DNA of 64,000 nt from Berghia stephanieae (Eukaryota; Mollusca; Gastropoda; Nudibranchia; Aeolidiidae), in NCBI GenBank assembly GCA_034508935.3, contig CM067444.1:23566367-23630366 (forward strand). The letters run 5' to 3'. How positions within the stretch are numbered: position 1 is the stretch's first letter; every line of letters starts with the position of its first letter. Position numbers and translations under genes: made by a program. This document shows, piece by piece, positions 56,444 through 64,000 of this stretch. The notes under the pieces were generated by a model. That model made no database searches, had not been told where the DNA came from, and saw only the letters and a list, made by a program, of their open reading frames with translations.

Positions 56444-58684
56444 TCATCGCGTCACACCAGGCCGTTTGTCACGATAGCAGCCAGTTGATTCTTCCTTTAG
56501 GCTACTATTCCCAATGTCTCATTCGGATTTATGAGACTTTGGAATATTTTGTAGACGCTCGTTGCAGTTTTATATGCAATGAACTTGAAAGTCTTGGGTA
56601 AGCAGTGCTTACTGTGCTTCTATGGACAGCAAGTGCCTGGCCTCTCCATGGTAGTTTTCCGATCTCATTGGAGCGGCCTCACTTCCTCTTTCTTTGGGTG
56701 TCCGTTGTCAAATCTTCCTTGCCAGCGTTTCTTAAGTCTGCTACAGACATGCCCCAACCTTCTCCTTTTAATGAGACTCTCCAGACTCCACCTCTGCTCT
56801 AGCTCCCGGGTCCTCATTTGAGATTGTATTCGGCCAGAAAACCATGAAGATTACCCGTAAACATTTGTTTTGGAATACCTCAAGCATTTGGATGATAATG
56901 ATACTTTCTGTTATCTTCCAACAGTCTGATCCATAGAACAAAATGCTCAAGACATCACTGTTAATAATCTTGAATTTAAGGCCTGTGATACAACCCGTTG
57001 CTCTCCAATATTGTTTAAGGGAAGCAAATGCCTGGTTACTAATTCTGGTTTTGATCTCTCCATTGCAGTCACCATCTGTTATTAGTTTGCTGCCCAAGAG
57101 GATTTCCATCAATGCACATTGAATCTTTGTTTGACATGTTGGTCCTCATTACTTGAGTCTTCTTGTTGTTTACTTTCAGTCCAATTGAATTATCTGCCTT
57201 TTGCAACTTTCAGTCTTCTGACATAATATATATATATATCCTGAAATCTGTGGAAGAGTAGTCCAATGCCATCTGCCTTGTCCTAATCCTCAAGTATTGA
57301 TGTAAGACTTCATTGTTTTCATTGTGATAGTGTTTCGCATCAGCCTGTCAATGGCCAAAGAAAAGAAAATGGGCGAGAGAATACAACCTTGTTTGGCTCC
57401 ATTGTTTACAACGAATGGTTCTATCAAACTATTGCTGTGAACAATAATTCTGCACTCAGAATGGATGACGTTAACTATCTCCTGTGGGATAACATAATAC
57501 CTAAGTATCTTTCATAGATGACCCGATTAACGCTATCGAAAGAATTTTCAAAGGTGATAAATGCAACATACATGGGGCTGTTCCGCTCATTCGATTGTTC
57601 CCAAATGTGACGAAGGATAAAACTGTGGTCTATGCACGATCAGGGACGGCTGGTAATAATGGGCAGGGTGGGCAAATACCAGCCTGTTTTTTCAAGTTTT
57701 ATGCTGTATTACCATGTCCGAAATAATCTAATTTAAATTAGATCATTTTAACAGTTAGTACTTAAACTTGATCTTCGTACTAAAATCAATTTGTGTGTAT
57801 TTTTGATAGATTGAAAATCACCATGCACCCGTAATGCATAAACCAGGATACGATCCTGTTCTTTTTATCACCCCCCCCCCCCCCACTCCACTCCGCCCAC
57901 ATCGTCATCTCATCGTCACGTCGCCTGACGCTGAACTCCGAGTTTGCTGTCTGGCCTCTCTAGTTCTAGGTCGGGCTAATTCAAATGAGCCCACCTTATA
58001 AACCAGTGAACACTAAATAGAGATTTTGGCAAACGAACTTTTTCTTATTTATTGCCTTACTTGTGCTGGTACCATTGATGTAATGACATTGGGAAGGTTC
58101 CAGTATTGAATTAAATTTATTGATTTACTAATATTATATCAAGTTAGTATTAACTTGTGTTGTTTTTATATTTTTAAATCCGTTTAAATTATTTCTTTTT
58201 TTTTTCTCGTTTACTTTAGTGCTTCTCATTTATTTATTTATTTTTTTTTAAACAAATTTTTTTTTTCAAATTCTTAAAGTAATTACCGCTGTATTTTTAT
58301 TGTCAGGCTAAATATTTTTGCAAAACAATGTATATTCTATTGTATTCCCTCTAATAAAACAAAACACTTTTATTCAAAAGTCACGACTAAATAAATATAT
58401 AAAATAAAACCACCATTTTGGTATTCTCAACAATTGAATTAGTATACGAGAAATACTCTTCTGAAAAAAGAGAGAGTTGAATTCTAACTAAGTTATAGAG
58501 GAAATAAATACGTTTAAAGTAAGGGTGGGCAGATTCCGTACTTGCCCGTCCTGAAGCTAATACATACATAAGATAGTTCGCGATGAAGAGGCGGGAAGCT
58601 AGGGGTTGGTTGGGTAAGGAGTAAAGATAACACGGTCGTTATTGTTATAGTCTAACGAATGCATGAGGAGAGATTGGTAGCATT

Positions 58685-58750
58685 ATTGTGTCTTAATTGT
58701 ATTGTATGAATTATTGGCGAAAGCCTAAGATTAAATAAACTTTGTTGTTG
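58685..58750 (+). repeat. LINE/SINE-like 3' end block, copy 1
   Basis: GAATTATTGGCGAAAGCCTA + AGATTAAATAAACTTTGTTG: a short hairpin (GGCGAAAGCC) and AATAAA. Recurs at 59410-59460. Confidence 0.65.
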
Positions 58751-58977
58751 TTTGTCTTTTTTTGACTATGGAACTGATACTTGTCATAGCAGACCTGCCT
58801 ATTTGAAATAGGAAAATAAAAATCGTAGTTTTCAGGGTTAATAAAATCGTAGATATTTTAACTACCCTTTAAAAAAATCACCGGAATTTTCGTCTATTAT
58901 AGGTATAAAATTTTTAAAAAACGAGAAAAACTGATTGGAAACGTAATAATGATGGTGGTGGTAGTAATGATGATGGT

Positions 58978-59300
<323 letters not shown>

Positions 59301-60138
59301 CGTATTAGTGGTTTTACGAATGTGGTATTTTTTGTGATTATTAATGGTATCAGTTTATTGTTTGGTTCCATTTACCATTTTTTTCCACCTTCATGTATGT
59401 TGTCATCAAATTGTATGATTTATTGGCGAAAGCCTAAGATTGAATAAACTTTGTAATATCGTATGGTAATCATCATTGTCGACGACATCGTCGTTGTCAT
59501 CATAATCATTAACAAAAACAACAACAATATTAACGACAAGTACTACAATAGCAATAAAAACAATATCAACATCATCATATAATTTCCGTCATCGTCTCCA
59601 CAACTATCATTCTAACCAACAGCACCACCAAAACCACTACTATAATTACATCCTCCATCACCGTCTCCTCTTCCTCCTCCTCCTCCTCCTCCTCCACCAC
59701 CACCACCGCTACCACTATTCCAACCACTACCACCACCGGCACAAATATTCTAACCACCAAGAGAGCAGTAGAAATGATGTAATTTGAGCTCTGAATGAAA
59801 CTCGAGTCATATCGCTGTTGTTGCTTCTCGATGAAAACTTTAAAGTTACTACGTACTACTGAAAACCAGTAATGTAACAGAAATATTAATATCGCCGTTG
59901 AGGGATTAAAGCATCTCTTTAATTTTTCGAGTGAACGAAATGGACTTGTATTGTCAAGGTGTTGTCGCATTATGTCTCGTCGCTTTATTTTTTTTTGTTG
60001 TATTCTCTTTCGTGATTCATTTTTGATTACGTTTGGAATAATTAAAATCTACTGGTATTGTCATTTCATTGTGAGTGTGATTATTTGTGGTTGAAATATT
60101 TTTTTTTTTTTTTAAGGTGAAAAAAAAAATAAAAAATA

Positions 60139-60263
<125 letters not shown>

Positions 60264-61584
60264 CCGAATCATCTTTGCCCCACCACTATAAATAGGCTAG
60301 AACCGCCACTGTGCACGATCTACCTCTCCTAAAACCTATCTGTTCTTGTAGCAGGATGTTGTCTTCTCCTACTGAGAATCGTTTGAGAGTGATGACACTT
60401 TGATGGTCAATGAGATTAAAGTGATACCTCTCCAGATATTATAATTACCTGTCTTCTTTCTTTGGTAGCTTGATATTGGTTCCCTTTCCTCCAAGTGTTG
60501 GATATTGATTCCTGTTCCAGAGATCTTACAATATATCTCTCAGGAGATGGGATCTTTTATGTCTTCCTTTAACATTTCAGAGCAAATACCATCATCTCCA
60601 GGAGCTTTACCATTCTTAATTTGTTTTTGATTGCCTCCTTAATTTCTCAAACTTTAATGTCACCCATATCAACTTCAAGGTTCTCATCAGCCTCGTTGAT
60701 ATTGAGGAAGGTGCTCGGGGACCGACTTTTAAAGATTTTATGGAAGTGCTATTTCCAATTTTCAAATGTGTTGTGTTCCTCTGTAACCATTGAGCCATCC
60801 TCAGCCGTTACGGGTACATCTTGGTTGGTACATCTGTCTTTTTGATCTGCCGCTGACTGTGGCTTCTCTAAAGTTGGTCGACATATTTCCGTTTGTCCTT
60901 CCTAGTTGATCTTTTGCATCCCTGTCTTTCTCTTAATATTGAGCACGTCTTTTTGAGACGCGGTGATTTGGTACAACATAAGATTTTCTTGATTTTTTGC
61001 TTCCTGTCATATATTGCTGACCATGTCTCAGTCGTTATCCATACTGATCTGGCATTTTCTTAAAAACCAATGGTTTATGTCGCTGATTATATGTATCACG
61101 CAATATTCATTATTCACTAATGCTGTAAGATGACTCAGTTCTTTATGGGCATTTTGAAATATTGTTTTGTAGTTGAGTCTTTAAGTTTTACTAAATCAAA
61201 GCGTTTGTGCTTATCGCTATGTTTGCTTTTCTTAGTCTGAGTTCCAGTTAGGCTATACGAAAGTTGTGGTCTCTTCCTATCTTGCAACAGGAACATCCAC
61301 CAGCGAGTGTCGCCATTTGTCGTTGATGACAATGTGATCAATTTTGGCTTTGGGTCCTTCCATAATTTTAGATTCATGTCACCTTGTGAATGTCATTATG
61401 CGTTAACATTGTCTCTGTTCTCTTCTTGAATAATGATCAGAGGGTCTCCGTTATCAGTGTCCATTCTGTCTCCCATGATCCTCCCCCTAGTCTCATTGTT
61501 ACAGGTTTCTGTTGACGTCTCTAGCATGGAATTGAACCTCATAAACAGAAGTCGTTCGCGAGTTGGGTTCCATTGGACCATGGC

Positions 61585-62605
61585 TTAACCTGCTTCCTCG
61601 AAGCAATCCCTTCCTACTTTAAACGCATACCCCGCCACCAAGGAGTGAACATAGAGCAAAACAACCTTGCCTTGACTACACACCCCACTATTCATTAAGC
61701 GGCAAGGAGTTAAACGCAGTGACTGATTAGCTTACTGATGAGATATCCCCCCCCCCCCCTCCCCCCGAAAAAAAAAAATTAAAAAAAAAAAAAAAAAACA
61801 ACGTAAACAAACAAAAAACAAAAACAAAACAAAAACAAAAAAAAAAACAACAGAAAAACAAAACAAAACAAAACAAACAAACCCAAAAAACTACCCTTTT
61901 TTGTGTGTGTTTAGTATGAATCTGTATATCTATCTCCCCGCTACCACCATCCTTCAAATTGATTGGAAAATAAAAGTTGAAACCAAAAACGCATAAACAA
62001 AAAAACAACAAACAAACAATCAAACAGCCCAGTTTCAGGGAAGCATCTCATACTGGAGTTCTGCACCACTCCTTTTCATAACTTTCATGACAAAGATAGG
62101 TAGTCGTAATAATCTTCTAATCAACTAAGCGCACCCAGCTGACATGACATTCCAGATTCCACCTGCGACGTTCGCCATTCGATTCGATTTCGTGTAGTCG
62201 TTTTATGATTGCGTGTTGAGTTTGTTTTGGGAAAACCCACTTTGTCTTCATTCTCCGGGAATTTCCGGATCATTCTATCAGCGCCTTTAGAAAATTTTAA
62301 ATTTTATTTTTTTCAACTGTGATAGAATCACAAATTGCTACCTCTTTTCATTAAATAAAATCCAATAAAACGCACAGTCCCTCTATATTATAGCTAGTAG
62401 GTAAACATCACAACAATTGTGCAATGGATGGAATAATTCACGAATCAATATTTATATTTTATTTAGCGCTTAATCTTCTGTGCATCTGGCAAACAAAATA
62501 GACATACACCATCTGGCATAATATGGTCATAATCAACCATCCCTACCCTGATTGCCAGGTAAGGATTTCTAACACCAATTTCCAAAAAAATATTTATTTA
62601 TTTAT
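61585..62605. other. AT-rich DNA with homopolymer-rich patch
   Basis: C-run and A/CA-rich patch at 61747-61890; otherwise nothing recognised. Confidence 0.5.
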
Positions 62606-62610
62606 CGTAG

Positions 62611-62791
62611 TTTCGGTGAGAAGTGTGAAGTGAAGTGATCCCAGCCTATGTCATCACCTGACCAAGTTATGTTTTCCAGATATTTTGCATGCCATCATCT
62701 CACTAAAATGCGTGCAAAATATCTGGCAAACATAACTTGGTCAGGCGATTACATAGGCTGGGATCACTTCACGTCACACTTCTCACCGAAA
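62611..62791. mobile_element. Hairpin MITE-like palindrome
   Basis: Arms 62611-62692 and 62710-62791 are about 93% identical inverted (TTTCGGTGAGAAGTGTGA, GTGATCCCAGCCTATGT, CCTGACCAAGTTATGTTT) with a 17 bp loop. No ORF. No clear target duplication. Confidence 0.88.
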
Positions 62792-62799
62792 GTAAAAGT

Positions 62800-63780
62800 A
62801 GCTAACTCTATCTAGGGTCTAAGTAAAAACAAACAAACGAGGTAATGATATGTATTTGTGCTATTATTTTCTAACTTTTTATTTCTTTCTTAATTTTATT
62901 TGTGCGTACATATCTGCAATTAGTCGCTTGAAACTTTTTGAAACAGTTTTATCCCAGATCGCCTGGTTATTTTATAGTAGTAGGCACTTTGATAACTCCA
63001 GTCCAGTGGCCGCCGAAAGGCTCACTGTAAGGTGAAACTCGTTTTTTGGAACTTTATTTTTGACCCTTTACTGTTTTGGTCACCATGACGTTATTTGTGA
63101 ACCTATGTGACTAACTTTGGTATCATTGTAAAGGGCACAAAACAAGCTTTCTAACGGTGTATTTCATTCTTAATTCTTGATTGTATTTCTCAGAAAGCTT
63201 ATTGTAATAAAAAAATTATAAATATTTGAATTATAAGAACTTTTTAAATTATGGATACATTTTAATTATACTTCATACATCGATAGACAATTAATTGAAG
63301 AATATCTCTGCCAAATTTCATCAACATTGAGACACTCGCTCATTATTTTATTTTTTCTGCCATCAACCCTTTTTTTAGGACAAAAACCTCATATTTTTTT
63401 CCATTTTCATTTATCCTTAATTTTTTCCATACTTTTCATCCATGAAAATGATTTATATGAAAATAAAGCTTATTTTCTGACCATTAAAATGATACCTAAC
63501 ACTTGCCATTTATTTTTTAATTGAAACAAAATTACTGAAAACAATAAGTGGGCCATGTTGACTGTAAAACTCAAAATTTCCCGATCGCCGCGAGATGCTG
63601 GTTTTGAGGCAGCAGTGAGATCACAGATTCTCTCTGTAAAATTGACAAAAAATTTCAATAGAAAAATATAAATAACTCTGGAACCGTAGGTCGTAGAGAA
63701 ACAAAGTATCAAATTTTATGTTTTTTTCAAGTCCCATCCCCCTGACTGAGTCAAATCGAGATATTTTGAGATTGAAAATT
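62800..63780. other. AT-rich DNA, nothing recognised
   Basis: No frame with a known motif and no terminal repeats. Low-complexity T and A runs only. Confidence 0.5.
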
Positions 63781-63789
63781 TTATCAAAG

Positions 63790-64000
63790 TGCCTAATAGT
63801 AGGAAGCCGCTATTTTCACCGTACGGTGATAATAGCCTGACCGTGTGTAGGAGGCTATTTTCATCGTACGGTAATATCTTGGTGAACGATTTTCATCGTA
63901 TGATGATGATAGTGTGGGAGACTTTTTTTCACCGTCCCGTAATATTATGGTGGACGATTTTCAGTGTACGGTGATAATAGTGTGGGAGACTTTGTTCATC
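63790..64000. repeat. Palindrome-bearing tandem repeat at window edge
   Basis: At least four diverged units of about 45-60 bp built on TTTTCACCGTACGGTGATAA + TAGTGTGGGAGACT. TCACCGTACGGTGA is a perfect palindrome in two of them. It runs off the window. Confidence 0.85.

Overview
This is animal (metazoan) DNA: AT-rich, very repeat-dense, with one recognisable host gene split over about 36 kb by large introns. The many CR1-, Rex1-, RTE- and L1-type LINE pieces, tRNA-type SINEs, hAT- and pogo-type DNA transposons and trinucleotide arrays, together with a BIR-UBA-RING inhibitor-of-apoptosis (IAP) gene, fit a marine invertebrate (mollusc, other lophotrochozoan, or invertebrate deuterostome). I cannot place it more closely from sequence alone.

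Host gene. On the minus strand, six coding exons with matching intron phases (48207-46452, 42589-42414, 39628-39598, 34972-34862, 26661-26473, 12449-12187) join into 841 codons. They encode a long acidic N-terminus with degenerate repeats, a divergent BIR, a canonical BIR split by an intron, a UBA-like domain and a C-terminal C3HC4 RING with the usual IAP ending. Four extra decayed copies of the fifth exon lie in tandem at 27.65-28.3 kb. Most other features from 12 to 46 kb lie inside this gene's introns.

Layout. 0-6.2 kb: a cluster of same-orientation copies of one interspersed repeat (family B), an inverted pair of 38-39 bp minisatellites and LINE 3' ends. 6.5-12 kb: SINEs and AT-rich DNA. 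13-18.4 kb: an RTE-like LINE end, then a long GTAGTAGTGGT-type array broken by a LINE end and a SINE. 21.1-25.5, 30.6-33.4 and 40.4-42.3 kb: three members of one DNA-transposon family with CAGRGAYGCC-type ends and 6-7 bp target duplications, each carrying the same kind of trinucleotide array; one also holds a SINE and a pogo/Tigger element. 29.5-34.3 kb: a Rex1-like LINE broken by one of these transposons and by a second LINE end. 36.5-39.1 kb: pogo-like pieces and a CR1-like LINE end. 50.5-53.6 kb: a GTA array, a 560 bp foldback, purine and pyrimidine tracts and a 47 bp tandem repeat. 54-61.6 kb: two LINE copies, one split by an 8-bp-TSD hAT element. 62.6-64 kb: a hairpin MITE and a palindromic tandem repeat running off the window.

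The long open frames in the trinucleotide arrays (up to several hundred codons of Thr, His, Tyr, Ser and Leu) are by-products of stop-free repeats, not genes. I recognised no LTR element, Polinton, rRNA gene, intact tRNA gene or CRISPR array.
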